This document shows, one piece after another, positions 24,117-36,280 of a DNA stretch of 64,000 bases. The notes under the pieces are model-generated. The model was given only the letters and a program-made list of their open reading frames with translations. It did no database searches and was not told the DNA's origin. The translations under genes and the position numbers were made by a program. The stretch's first letter is position 1. Every line of letters starts with the position of its first letter. The DNA is from Irpex lacteus (taxonomy: Eukaryota > Basidiomycota > Agaricomycetes > Polyporales > Irpicaceae), in the NCBI GenBank assembly GCA_001986395.2, contig MQVO02000002.1:1488001-1552000 (forward strand). Direction: 5' to 3'.

Positions 24117-24690
24117 TCAACGAGCTTGTGCCTGGGCCAGTTGTGGTAGTGGTATGAAGGCAAGGCGGATATGCATGCACACGTGTAGTGAAATACATCT
24201 ATATGCCAATCTGTCATCAACCTTCAAGCGTGGGACGGAAATACAGGGAATTTACTCCGTTTGGCCTCGTGCATTTCAACAAGTATGATGCCTGCCAGCG
24301 GAGGTCAAGCCCTTCAATTCGCGTACGTACAACCAATCGGAATGTAATAGACATTCTGCATTATAACCCCAATCCAATACTCTACCTACATATTTGGCAC
24401 GAAAGGGCTGGATGTAATATCATTCTACTGCATTAAATAAACGACAAACCAAAGGACTCAGAGACATAGCTTGAGCAAGAGACCGGACGAATGTGCGGGA
24501 AAGAGAGCTGGGTCCCTAGGAAGGAGCGGAGCGCGCAAGCGTAGCGCAGGGGGGTGAGAGCGTGCAGGAGGCTGAAGAGCACAATCGTTTCGTTATCGCG
24601 GAGGTATGTCCATGTGCAACAAGGCTGTCCGTCCATTCTGCAAACGTCTCCGGGCCGTCCAGGGCCAGTGCCCAATGGAAGGTCCTGCTT

Positions 24691-26821
24691 TTAAGTAGAG
24701 AATATACCAATGACCTTGAACGCCGGCACGTTCCTATCATCTTCCTCGCCCAATAACCTACACTCCACAAAGTGCGGGCCTTTGGCGACGAATTGATCAA
24801 TGATCGCAAGCCTATATCGCCGTCCATGTCAACACAGCTCATACATGTGAGATGACGAAAAGATAGACTTACGCAGGAGTAGCCTCAGCAATTTGTGCCG
24901 CGTTCTCGATGATCTTTGCACCCGCGTAATTGTCATCTACCCAACACTCGACTGCACTTCCCAATCCGACCTGCGTCGACGGCTCCCTCAAATAGTATAT
25001 CCCAATATCGCCTGCACCAACTTGTACGCCCACCCTGAGCTTACTCGTAGGCAAGTTGGAATACCAATAGTGCGCGTAGCTGTTCAGCTCTGCCGTGCCC
25101 AGTGGAGGATGGAAGACTTCCCATCCGCTCCCAGAGAATATCGACGGAGGGAGCGGGTTGATGAGATCATTGGCGGAAACGCAGAAGGGCTTGACTTCCT
25201 CAAACATTCGGGCGTTATAGTCTGCGGGACGCTGGTTGATACGAGAGGGTGGAACTTTGAGGTTGGGGTAGAGCTGTTCTGAAAGCTGGCGAGTACCCGG
25301 TTCGGCGAATGCAACGGGACCAGCTTTCACGACAGGTTCGTTGGCGTCGGGGTCTTCGGGCGCGGCTGCACCGGCTGCGCCTTTGCGTTGTGCGACGCCG
25401 CCGAACAAGCCACGAGCGTCCGTTGGGGTGTTTGCCTTCTCGTTATACACTAGTGGTCCAGGGCCTGGTGTGACTTCGCTTGCGGTACCTGTTGCGGCTG
25501 CCCAAGCGGTGCATATCTGGGCTTGGAAGTAGGAGATGAGGACGTCGGCGATGAGTTCGTGACCTGCTGGGTTAGCAAGCATAGGGTCGACGAAGTATGG
25601 CTGCACGGTGGAGGGGTCTTGAAGATACATAGGGTAGATAACGGGTTTGATGCTAGAGGAGGCTGAGTATATGTCGCGGAAGGGTGTGCGTGGGTGCGTA
25701 CCTGATATGCGGAACGTCATAGAACTGAGCACTAGTGTGTGCCATTGATCAGGACCAAGGAAACCGCCTTGTTCCAGTATTTGTGGACTTGAGTGGCCGA
25801 GTATGAGTACAGCTGGCTGGTCAGGACGGATAAGGAGTGAGCGAATGAGAAGCTCGAAGTCTTCCATCGATTGTCGGTCCCTGATAGAAGTCAGATACTT
25901 GTCTGGCAGACCATAAGCAGACTTACCCTGAGTCTTCGGCATCAAGTTCGACAATGACAAGGTCTGTCACGTCTGGTACATGGTGGGCGTTACAGAAAGA
26001 GAAATACGCGGATGTTGTTTTGCGCATGGCTCCGTTCGTAAGTTCAGAGGCAGGATGGGGGAACACGCTATTCCACCAGTTGAAGAATCGGAGGGGTAAC
26101 ATAAAGGTGCTAATGGCTCGTCGCCGCACCATGACATGCTGAAACTGTGGCAAGATCGTCAGTACTGCGTGATGTAGGTCAAGAATCAGATGTGGTGGCA
26201 ATCGAATCTGCACAAGCGATTGAGCGAGTCACGCCTACACGCTCGTCCATAGCATACGAAACACGCGTGAGAATGCGCAACGGTGCTTCTTGGAGTAGCT
26301 CGGGCTCAACCGTAGAGCATATTGCAATAGTGCTTAGTCCCTTCTTCTAGTAGTATGCATACTGAGGTTCTTAGATAGAGTGGAACCCGCCAGTGTTTCC
26401 ACGAAAGGATGAAATGATAATAAGACTCACTTGAACCGCCAATAACACTTATCGTCACAGGGAGCCCCGACAAGGCTCGCGTTATAACACGTTGTATGCG
26501 TGCGCCACTTCCTGTGTGCAGCCTCGTCTTCGTGAGTGCTACGGGGTCATACTTGGTCGCAAGCTCGTCTCCAGGACCCAGCGCAGGACAAAATGAGAAT
26601 GGCACAGAGTCTCCTTCGGTGATATTGAGATAGTTCTTGGGCTTCAGGTCTGTGTTCAAGAACTTGTGCCGAGGGTAGTTGGAGGGGTCAGAGGGAAAGA
26701 TAGAGCGGGTGAAGAGGATGAGGGCGATGAAGAGGGCGACGATGAGCCATATCTTGTTTGTGACGCCGAAGCTCTTCTGGTTGAGCCGTGAGGACGGCTT
26801 TTCTGAGATGTCTGAAGCCAT
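24691..26821 (-). CDS. SGNH-hydrolase 'capsular associated protein' family, three one-base frameshifts
   Basis: Type II membrane protein: short cytosolic tail, then KIWLIVALFIALILF as signal anchor. The lumenal SGNH/GDSL-like domain starts at the nucleophile block SVIGGS, which after a 286-nt intron (26430-26145) continues ISACHGA. Later blocks are RFFNWWNSVFPHPASELTNG, DLVIVELDAEDSG, RPDQPAVLILGHSSPQ and LANPAGHELIADVLISYFQ. A C-terminal region of about 190 residues follows, ending IFST and TAA 24691-24693. Three single bases are missing relative to the family frame: at 26125/26126, 26090/26091 and 25730/25731. The coding strand is otherwise well conserved, so an assembly cause is likely. 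In mushrooms the family is uncharacterised; homologues are linked to capsule or wall polysaccharide. Confidence 0.75.
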
Positions 26822-27618
26822 GCGCGGCGGGAGTGGAGGAGAAATATGAGCCACTCCTTTCCCTGTTCGTCGTTGCATGCCAGGAGGCGGCGGAGGCGGA
26901 TGCTGGCTCTTGCACCTTCCAGGCGACCTTTAGCGACCCTAACGCGCGCCAAAGCAGCGGCCATCGCTGGCTTGCCACGTGCGCCCGCCGAGTGCTGTCA
27001 TCGCGGAGACAGACAGCGTTGGACGCGAGATGAGCAGCATTCTCGAGGGGTTGGGCGGGAATGTGGAGGCCAGGACGTGTAACGTAACCGCGAACACGAT
27101 GAGATTACATGTACCGACAAATACATAGGCTCTCTGATCCGTATGTGCGCAGCAGCTGCCAACTCAAAATACTGTACGAAGCGACGGAAGCATCTTCGAC
27201 ACCGTCACAATGCTGCCGCCAAGTGTTGTGCAGCGGTCTGCTCGCTATTTGCTAAGGCGGGCGGGATTCAGGAGGCGCATCAAACTTTGTGTTCACGGAA
27301 GAGTTCCAGAGAAGCGCCCAATTGACAAGTAAACTCACTGCTCCGTCGACTGCTTTAGGCCTCCCTCTGTTCCACGCTCAAACGTTCTTGTCGCTCGTTT
27401 ATCCCCTCACGACCGCACTACAATTCTGTGCAAACTACGACGCGCACGACGACTTTCAAGTCACGGAACACTAGCCAAAGACATCTCAGCGGAGGCCAGG
27501 GGACGTACTTGTGCATGACGCGCTGAAAGTACTTGTCATATCAGTGAGTGTCTCCAGTAACGAAGTGTCCGCGTTGTGCCTCTGAAGCTTATTCAAACTT
27601 TACTTAAACCTTGAAGCC
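26822..27618. promoter_or_regulatory. divergent intergenic region between the SGNH and CAP59-like genes
   Basis: About 800 nt separating two head-to-head genes; no coding feature seen. The arrangement allows a shared promoter, but I see no clear TATA box or repeated motif. Confidence 0.35.
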
Positions 27619-29354
27619 ATGCAACCGAAAACTACCAACCCACTCGCACGGCTACCGACTGGGTATCCATAGGTATCGGTGTCTTCATTGGTTTGCTCGT
27701 GGCAAACCTCTTCAGATCAGAGGTGCGTATGGCCTTTCTATCAATTGAACGACTCTGACTGGCCTTCAGTCTCCAAGTTCACTATGGCGGGGAGGGAGCT
27801 CTCCAGTAGTCTCCAATGTTCACGCCAACTCGCGACATCCCATAAGCACACCCACTCTGGATCAGCGTCGGAGGGTGCTTGAGCTTCTCACCAACCTCTC
27901 TCCCCGCTACACGAAAGAGTGCACACGACACGCCCAACCTCTCTACAAGGACCAAGCGAGGGACCGCTACTCAACTCTCATTGGCCACCAGACACCGTCA
28001 CGTACATCGTGGATGGACGCGCTCAGGATGAACACAGGTTCAGAAGGCGACTATGTCCCTCCCACACGACAACTCCCCGCGGACAACCACAAATACTTCT
28101 TCGCCATCAACCTGTACAACTCATTCGACGTCATTCCCGACTTATTCGCCACGCTCTTCAGGGTATCCGCCATCCTTGGGTACCAGAACGTCTACGTCTC
28201 CATTTACGAGAACGGCTCCACGATCAAACAAAGGCGCTTCTACGGATATTCGATGCTCTTTGCCGGTCGGTCGGTTTGAGAGTGAAGATTCAGACCTCTA
28301 TGCGTACGAGAGGAGCGTTCAACCACCGTATCGAGTACCTCGCGGAAGTTCGAAACGCTGCGTTCGTGCCCTTGCACGAGCTTCGCAACACGGAGAACGA
28401 ATATTTGACAGCATCATTTCATGAACGATATCCTTCCCTGGTGGACGACTTGTTGGAGTTGATCTGGCAGAGCAGGAGGAACAACGCTGGTATAACGTGC
28501 GCGACGGATTACATGTTCCACGACGAACTCGTACGTTGTTTCTACCGCCAATGTTAGCTCTAACTGACCCACACATCTATGGAATAGGGCTCCCCTGTGT
28601 TCTACGACAACTGGGTAGCACGAGATATTAACGGCACTGCTTTGGAAAACGCACCCTTCGAGTCCGTTTTCCATCGACCACACTCACAGGAACGGTTCCA
28701 ACGTCACCTGCCGGTGCAGATGCAGTCCTGCTGGAACGGTATAGCCATCATGGACCCGGCACCGTTCTACAATCCCCCACACGTAAAGTTCCGTATGGCG
28801 CGTATCACCGAAGGAGAGTGCTCTGCCAGCGAGTGTAGTCTGATCGCGAACGACTATGGGACGTTGGGTACGGGAGAATCCTGATGGTGCCGAGAGTCAA
28901 ACTCGCTTATGACGGAGTGAGTGTGTTCGTACGTGCTAAATAGCTGTCTGTTGCTGACTTGTGTTTGGAAAGCGTGTGTACGACATAATTCACCCACCAC
29001 GGAAGAACCTCACCTCGATTCGAGGTTACGTCCGTTTGGGAGGCCTTCCGGATAATCCGCGTACAGATCCCCAGGACCGTGCATGGTTTGGCCCTCACGA
29101 TCGTCTGTTCACAGATGAAGAGAGCGACGCAATAGACTTCCTTCCTGGACCGGAACATGGTAAGCCCCTTTCACCCTCCAGCTTCTTACTCGTCTCACAT
29201 TTTTGCTCTCGCAGTATGGTGTTGGGGATGGGACGGTGCAGGAGATCTCGACGGACCTGACGTAGACCCCATCTGGGAACGCCGACCGAACAGGAGCACC
29301 ATTCCAGACTCAGTGAAAGTCAGACACAGAAGGGACTTGAATTGGGTTCGATAA
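27619..29354 (+). CDS. CAP59/CMT1-type alpha-1,3-mannosyltransferase, multiple one-base frameshifts
   Basis: Golgi-type glycosyltransferase of the CAP59_mtransfer family (Cryptococcus Cmt1p transfers alpha-1,3-mannose). A membrane helix (VSIGIGVFIGLLVANLF) near the start is followed by a luminal stem. The catalytic domain has NHKYFFAINLYNSFDVIPDL, YQNVYVSIYENGST, NHRIEYLAEVRN, DDLLELIWQSRRNNAG, CATDYMFHDE, SPVFYDNWVARDING, MQSCWNGIAIMD and FRMARITEGECSASECSL. It ends RDLNWVR with TAA 29352-29354. Family alignment shows single missing bases near 28222, 28397, 28418, 28440 and 28856, and probably one more near 27648. The 5' start is therefore tentative. Confidence 0.8.
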
Positions 29355-29782
29355 GTGTGAGGACTTCTGGACTTGCTATAGCTAGACGTCGCATATCCTC
29401 TACATGTTTGGTTTGGTGCTCTATGTGGTCGCTTTCAGACGTTATTGGCTACTGTAGATGACTTTATTTGATAGTATATATTGCCTTCTGGGATATTAGG
29501 AGAATTGACCGGCCTTTCTGAGGCCGACTACACATTTGTGAAAGATAGACTTACTTTAAGATTTTAATGTGCACTGTGAGCGTAGCGCGTGAGCATGACA
29601 TATGCCTTTTAGGTATTGCTTCGGTGGGCATGGCATATGAGAGAAAGTGAGAGCAGTACAATGCGTACGGTATGAGATGAAAGGATGCATGCACGTATGA
29701 CCTATAAAAAGTACACCAGGAAGAAACAAGGTCGGCCCCGTCGACCCTCCATCTTCCGCTCGCTCAATGTGGAACGAGTGGT
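29355..29782. other. intergenic, convergent 3' ends of CAP59-like and RPL31 genes
   Basis: No gene seen. The region holds a repeated CATATG-centred unit: GACATATGCC near 29597 and GGCATATGA near 29633, in inverted orientation. Confidence 0.4.
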
Positions 29783-30412
29783 TTACTCAGCCTCGACCAC
29801 GGTCGTCTCGAGACCCTGGGCGATGGTCAGCGACACATATAGTTGCACTTGACTGTCAAAGCGTACCTTGTACGAGTCAACGATGACGTGCGAAGCGTAG
29901 GTGAAGAGCTTCTCTTCGCGCCCTCCTCATCGTTACGTTTGCCTAGAGAATAACACCTTAGTTTTCTATTCAACTCTTCCCACTGCACGCAGAACACTAA
30001 CGCTCAAGTCGGACCCGTATTCTGTGAGGAACGCTCTTGATACCCTGAGCCCAGATGGCCTGGTTAAGCTTGGGGTCGAGACGAACGTCCTGGGTGCCCA
30101 TCGCCTTCTGTGCGAAGTTAACTACGGACTTGACGGCATGAGGAGCCCTCTTCTTGAAGGAGCGACCGTGTACGAGCTTGTGCAAGTGGATGGTGTATTC
30201 GCGGGTGACGACGTCCTGGAGGGCCGAACGTGTCTTGCCGGTCTGTTTGGGTGCACGCGGTAATGTCGACGAAGGACAGAGGAGGCCAGCCTGTAAGTAT
30301 GGGTGCTCCGTCAAAGAGGTTTATAACACACCTTTTTGGTGGCAGTCTTGGGGGCCTGGTAGCATGTAAGTTAATCAAAGTAGTGGCAACGAGGATCACG
30401 ACGGCGTACCAT
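29783..30412 (-). CDS. RPL31: 60S ribosomal protein L31 (eL31)
   Basis: Large-subunit ribosomal protein near the peptide exit tunnel. Exon 1 is the ATG alone (30412-30410); then 30355-30332 (APKTATKK), 30242-30002, 29942-29867 and 29815-29783. Motifs: [84 protein letters not shown], and the C-terminus [10 protein letters not shown]. Exon lengths sum to 377; one base is missing near 29914 (AAG-AG instead of AAGGAG on the coding strand). Restoring it gives 126 codons and the conserved C-terminus. Since this gene is essential, the gap points to an assembly error. Confidence 0.92.
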
Positions 30413-31171
30413 TTCTTGAGGATGTCGGGTTCGATGAGCTCTGAGGGTCGCTAGCTACCAGCCAAAGCTTGCGGGTCTGCGAACACTAAGCGCCCAAGCC
30501 GACTACCCAGAATAGGATGTGGCTGGGGCGTGGGAGCAAGCTGTATAGTTCTAAATGCACGTGACAGCAGCTAACACGTTGCGCCAGCGTCCCGGACTTA
30601 TCCCGCTTATGTCCTGGGCGTTGCCGAGGGCGATCAGTCTTGATCAATCCCATCAAATTGAGAGTTCTCAAGAGTTTACCTCAACGGGAACTCCCTTTGT
30701 GCCGCCATTGTGCCCAAATTCTCCATCCCATTATGCCTGTCCCAATGGCATTGCCTGTTGTATTCAGCTCACTACGGTACTCAGCCCCTGTATACAAACT
30801 CCCTACTTATCAGTTTGCTATCAGACAACTATTCAGAATGACGAACAGATCCACGCGAGCAAGCTGGTCAAATCCCGAAAGCAATGCCTGTCAGAACGGT
30901 CATTGTTTCTTTTTAGACCAATTGTTTGTGCGAACATTTTCCCATCGCCAGTCCAAGCCGTTCTCACCCTAGACTTGTGACAGCAAGTTCTGTCCCTGAT
31001 GACAACTCATGCTTACTGGGCGGGAGTATAAAGCACACAGTGCTCGCTGTCGTCCTTTCATAGCAACTCATCCTCGCACGAGTTACTTCCCCGCAGCTGC
31101 AAGCGCGACCTTTCGACCTTCATCCCGCACCTTGCACTTCCTGTCTTTACCAACCACCTAGATCATTCAAC
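30413..31171. promoter_or_regulatory. divergent region between RPL31 and the CFEM gene, with TATA box
   Basis: TATAAAG at 31027-31033 stands about 140 nt before the CFEM ATG, followed by a pyrimidine-rich leader, which suggests strong regulated transcription of that gene. Plus-strand frames at 30555-30980 overlap this region but lack recognisable content and are treated as chance. Confidence 0.55.
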
Positions 31172-31911
31172 ATGCGCTTCGCTATCGTTGCTCTTTTGGT
31201 CGCTGCCTCCACCGTGTCTGCCGCGTCACTCCAAGCTAGGCAGGATAGCTATCCTTGTAAGTGCTTTGATAGGGGTCAACCGGCTAGGTACAATGAGCTT
31301 ACCTTGATCTGTCTAGCTTGCGCACTGCCTTGCGTTCTCAACCCCACCAACTTGTTCGGGTGCTCAGCCGACGATAACGCTTGCCTTTGCAAGAGCTCAG
31401 ATTACGTCGCTGAAACCACCGACTGTATCGCAAAGGCATGCACTGCAGACGACGCTGCTAAGGCTGATTCATTGGCGCAGGGACTCTGCAAGGCCGTTGT
31501 AAGTCATTTCGTTGCTCTCCGTGCATGATCGACCGTAACCTTTCCTTTGTTGTTGCTTGAACCTTAGGGTGTAACTCTCACGAGCACTCCCGCACCTGCT
31601 CCCACCGCCTCTTCTTCGGACAGCGCAACTGAATCCGTGCCGGCATCTGCTACTTCTGTGCCTGCATCTTCAGGATCTTCTGCGCCCAGTCCAGCAAGCT
31701 CAGGTGCTCAGTCAGGCGCTTCATCCGCCGCGAGCTCTGGCTCTGGCTCTGGCTCTGCGTAAGTCATCAACCCCTCCTGCCTTCGTTCTTTGCTGAGACC
31801 ACCTTATCCTACAGTGCCCCGAGTCCTACCGGTACCAGTGGTGCTTCGTCTAATGGTGTCAACATCGTTGGCGCAGCGGCTGCTTTCTTTGCCGCCGCAC
31901 TGATCTTGTAA
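31172..31911 (+). CDS. CFEM-domain, predicted GPI-anchored cell-surface protein
   Basis: Secreted fungal surface protein; CFEM domains can bind heme. Signal peptide MRFAIVALLVAASTVSA, then a CFEM domain with the eight expected cysteines (CALPC, FGCSADDNACLCKS, DCIAKACTADD, GLCKAV), including the Asp two residues before ACLC that ligates heme iron in studied CFEM proteins. A Ser/Thr/Pro/Ala-rich stalk follows, including a GSGSGS repeat. The hydrophobic tail VNIVGAAAAFFAAALIL is a GPI-addition signal, ending at TAA 31909-31911. Four exons join at introns starting about 31257, 31501 and 31759. No iron-uptake genes are next to it, so a role in heme uptake is not shown. Confidence 0.9.
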
Positions 31912-32675
31912 AAGCCTATCCCTGTTCTCATATCTTGTTCATTCGGTGTTACAGTTGGTAATGGTCTGGACCCTCTATATATCATACAACCCGCATACCC
32001 CCACGGCCCACAAGGATAGCCGCACACCCTCATGTATCTATTACCTATAGTAATCCATTCTCATCTCTATCCCTGGTCATTGTTGATATACCAGTAATTC
32101 ACACCAAGTAACGACATCCCCCAACGACTTTCTTTGGCCGGGACTCATTGAGTCAGTAAGTATTGCTTAGTGTCTGTCACGTTGGACTCACCTCTCGGAC
32201 AAATCCGCCGCGGGGAACTTCATTCTGAGTCCGTGTGCGTAGACTCGGATAGATGGGGTACGTATAGTTGTCACCCCGTCAAACTTTCAACCCGTCAACC
32301 CGTCAACCACGTCGGAGTCTGTACCAAATGTTCGAATTACTCAGGGAGCCCCTTGCTCTCTCTCCGCATCCACGAGTGCACCCGTTGCTCCTCGTAATAC
32401 CTAAACTGACGTATCTGTGCTCAAGCATATACAGCCCGGATTCCGGAGCACTTCTAGCTGGCAGTTGCATAGCCCTTGAAGTTCTGGGACGGGGACCGCG
32501 CCCTTCGAGGGTGTATAGAAGATCGCTTACAGTTGTTCAACGGCGTCGTAGTAAGTAACTGTCTGCATTCTACGGCAACACTTGGCGTGCACGCATACTT
32601 GGTCACTGATGAAAGTCTGTCTTACTAGATATTCTAGAAATATACTTGCACATTACTACCAATAGCTAGGTGATC
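31912..32675. other. intergenic before the second F-box gene
   Basis: No gene seen. Short imperfect direct repeats of CAACCCGTCAA occur at about 32277-32312. The open frame at 32170-32558 shows no family features. Confidence 0.4.
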
Positions 32676-34641
32676 ATGCTATCTTCACACGAACCTACTT
32701 CAAGTCGAGGAGAGCTACAAGAGGCTTTACGACTCGGATATGCCAGTGCTGAAACGCACATGGACCAACCTCCTGGGCCTACCACCGAGCTCATCGGCAT
32801 TTTAGCTAGGTACGTCACGTCTTCACTCTAAGCCACCCGAGCCAGCCTCACGGTTCTCCACTTTCTCTAACTCACCGCATTCTGTATTCTTTCATTGCGA
32901 ACAGTCTCCCCGATAGGCTAAATATTGATATGGTGAGCTTCATATAACGGCATTGTCCTTGCTGCCCGAACCCTGACAGACACCATGATGGCATTAGCTT
33001 GACGAGCTGGCAGAACAGGCTACAGAGGACGACGACAGACTTATCCCGATTTTGCTTCGCCATAGAAATACCCTGGTGCCAATCAACCAATTCGCACCAG
33101 AGCTATTGGGCCTCATATTTGAGCATGCAACCATCAGAGACCACTGGCAGCCCCTTCGTGGCTTTGAGGACTATCCATGGAGAGACATCCAGGCCGTGTG
33201 CTCTCACTGGAGACAGATAGCCACAAATACACCATCACTTTGGACCGAAATCAAGATACCAAGGCCGCCACTTGACAGCTTCGACCTGCAAACCATCTCA
33301 CTCTCTATTCAACGGGCTGGCGTCCTTCCTCTCACTGTGTACTTCGAGGCTGTTATCCACATGACGTCGAAACACGCCAACGAAGCTCTTCTCCAGTGTC
33401 TTGCGTCGAATGCATCACGCATTCGAGAACTCCAGGTAAACATGGCCAAAGCCAACTCTCTCAAGTTCTTCGCGACGCATGAAGCCACTCATTTACGAAG
33501 TTTGGCCCTGTACAACTGGGATGACTGGCAAGTAGAACCCCGCACGCAAGAGCCTCCGTATGAGCTGCGTCTTCCCCAGCTTCAGACGTTGGTCACCCAC
33601 ATCCGCTTCCGTTGGTTCAACTCAAAGTTCCGGATGTTGCGCCACCTCATCCTCGACAACCAGAGAATCATCCAGGACCCCCACAGGGCCCAAATCTTCC
33701 TTCGATTCTTAGGCTCCCATCCACAACTCGAGGATCTTATCATGGAAGAGAGCAGCAACAGCCGACTTGAGCCCCTCAACCTGGCAGTCTTACCACCGGT
33801 CAACATGCCACGGCTGAAGCGTGTATCCGCGCGAGGTGTCCTATGCGCGACATTCATCGAGGAGCTCCTCATCGCACCAGAGGTACTGGCCAAGGCGTAC
33901 CTTCAACTCGAGAACGAGCGCGTCACCTCCACCTTCACGAGCACCTTCGAACATCGGCTACTCCCAGAGCGAAAAGTGTACATTGGCCCGCGAGACTACT
34001 TCGTTGTCACAGATGGTACGAGGAGCATCTGTGCAGATCTCTCTCCGGCCGGTAACGTCAACACATCTTCCGCCTTGAAACATCTCCTTCGACTGTACAC
34101 AGCGCCCTCGGACTCTGATTCGCACTCGATCAAGATATGCGAATTGTGGCTGGGTGTCAGAAAGCCGAAACACTACCGGAAGAAACGCTCAGAGGGAGTC
34201 GCTCTCTCCCGGTTAGTTCAGTGCATGGAGGCGATGGAGAGCGTGAAGAAGGTCGTTCTCTGGAGCAATGTTCGGTTCTGGCTCACGGTGATCTTCAACC
34301 ATAAGTTGTTCCCTTCCCTCGCAGAACTGCAGATTCATGATGTGCGCGACAGCCACGATATTAATCTGCGTCATTTTCTGAAAATGCGGGCAGAGGCTGG
34401 TCTTGGTGTTGAGACATTGCGGTTTGTGCAAGAGTCGAGGAGAAGCAATGGACGGTTTAGTTCTAGCAAGGTGTTGGGGGAGGGACAAAAGATGATGAGT
34501 CAGTTTGTTTCTCATATCGTGTGCGAGGAGGAGCCGTTACGGATGGGGCTTCCGAATATTTGTACCACGCCGTCCCCCGCTCATCCTCATTGGCCTCCGT
34601 GGGATAAGGAGTACGTGCGGGTATGGGGGGCACTTAGGTAG
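32676..34641 (+). CDS. F-box-like domain protein, Agaricomycete type (about 600 aa)
   Basis: Exons 32676-32809, 32905-32932 and 32998-34641 join in frame, giving an N-terminal leader (MLSSHEPTSS, then ELIGILASLPDRLN) and the F-box PINQFAPELLGLIFEHA. The usual DIQAVCSHWRQIATNTPSLWTEI segment follows, then 'LSIQRAGVLPLTV' and a leucine-rich body. This is the commonest F-box layout in mushrooms ('PPEIL..IF', 'VC..WR..A..TP.LW'). It is a probable substrate receptor of an SCF ubiquitin ligase; target unknown. It is intact, with no frameshift. Confidence 0.85.
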
Positions 34642-34837
34642 TGTGATCTCTGGATAAGCAAGCGTGTGTTAGAGTGTTCCATCTCTTCTGCTAATTTTTC
34701 ACACAAGCGCATTGCTAAACATGTCGGTAAACGTGAAACAATGAGCCTATGCATTGCGTGTCCATGTCGAAGCAAGTATGAGTACAACTCCCGCCTCCAG
34801 CGGTACAATCATGTAAACAAGCAAACGAACCCCTCCT

Positions 34838-36280
34838 TCAAACAAGGTTATCTCTGCTCTCTCCAGGCCTGCCTTTGTGCGGAACCTCGTCGAAATCTGC
34901 GAAAGGATCGTCTCCCTTGAGATCTTCATTCGATCCACCCTTCGTCGCGCCGACTCCGTAACCGACTCCTTGAGAGTCGTTGAACCCGGGAGGAGGTCCA
35001 GCAGGAGGGTCGTAACGAGGAGGGGCGACATTGGGAGCCGAGGTGTTGTAAGAGTAAGAGACATATGGAGGGTTGTAGTGATCCGGGAATTCTTCTGTGC
35101 GTGTGGGCACTTCGCGAGTACGTTGGAAATTAGGGTCGTGCACCTGGTGGTTGAAGGCGAAGGCTATGGAGACGAAGAAGGCAGAGACAACTAAGAGCAG
35201 AGGAACAATGATCAGAGCGAATTTCGAGCACTGTAGACATCAACTTACTGATAAGGATGATGAGCGAAATGATCTCGCCGAACGAGTCTCTACTCCACCA
35301 GTGGTTGCAGACTGCGAGTGTGTTGTTAGACATAATTTGATAGAAAAGAGGCATAGCAAAGAATCGTTACTGACAATCCTCTGCCTCATCAGGAGTGAGC
35401 TTATCGTGAATAGTGGGACCCCATAAACCAAAGCGCTATGAAAGTTATCGTGAACTTTGTGTCCGGAGGCCGTCATTTGCAGACAATACTCACCGTAAGA
35501 ACGTCAGCGCCGGTCGCCAGCTTCTTGCACTCGTCTATGAGATCGTTCTGACGGTGGAAACGGATTAAATGATGAGTTGACGTCAATGTCGTAATGGCAC
35601 GCACCTTGAAGACGAAATGAATGACGACCCGTAGAAACGCGGAAGCGATGACAATCAATGCGCTTAGCGCAGAGAGGAAGCTGTATATTCTGATCAACGC
35701 AAGCTTGTTCTGAGGGTATGGTCAGATTGATGGGATTGAGGGCGGCCGTGAGGCATTGCGTACCATGACTGCTGCGGTCACTCCGAATAGCTCAATTGCG
35801 ACAACGGTCATGTATAGGGAGCCAAGGGCAATAGCGATGGTCGCAAATTTCGGGAAGCCCTCTTTGTGCACAACGTTGAGAATTGCGTGTATGAAATGGA
35901 GAAGGAGAAACTCACGAGCTTTGTCCACATTGATCTCCTCGAATGCGCCAATCTGTATCGTTATCAGCTTCACGAGATTCTAGCTAGCAAGCTCATTTTA
36001 TTACATACACCCCTTTCATGACACTCAGTATATATACGTACACAGAATGAATTATATATTACTCACGAGAATAGAGTCCATCCAGCGGTGATCAATGCAG
36101 CTGGGGTTACGTGATAAAGCGCATCAATGCCTAGACTTTCTGGGCTTGCATTCATTATGCATGGATCACTTACTAGCTACTACAACCGGTCGCAGACTTG
36201 CGCTATATACTCGAGAGACCATAGCATAGGCGGGAGGGCGGGAGCCTGCCGCAGGGGGAGTGGGAGTTTTGTCAGACATG
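34838..36280 (-). CDS. four-transmembrane protein of Agaricomycetes, function unknown
   Basis: Membrane helices are seen in order: about residues 25-45 (RPVVVATALITAGWTL region), SLYMTVVAIELFGVTAAVM, IYSFLSALSALIVIASAFLR, and a last helix before the tail. Between helices 3 and 4 is a conserved-looking loop with Cys and Trp (ECKKLATG; CNHWWSRDSFGEIISLIIL). The cytosolic tail is Pro/Tyr-rich (HYNPPYVSYSYN, PPRYDPPAGPPPGFND) and ends FADFDEVPHKG. The layout is tetraspanin- or MARVEL-like, but I cannot assign either. At least seven exons. One base seems missing near 36073 to link helix 1 with IGAFEEINV. Stop TGA 34838-34840. Confidence 0.6.

Noticed and set aside
32170..32558. Separate small gene upstream of the second F-box gene
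   Set aside because: Frames overlap repeats and lack a recognisable domain; the F-box gene already has a good start at 32676.
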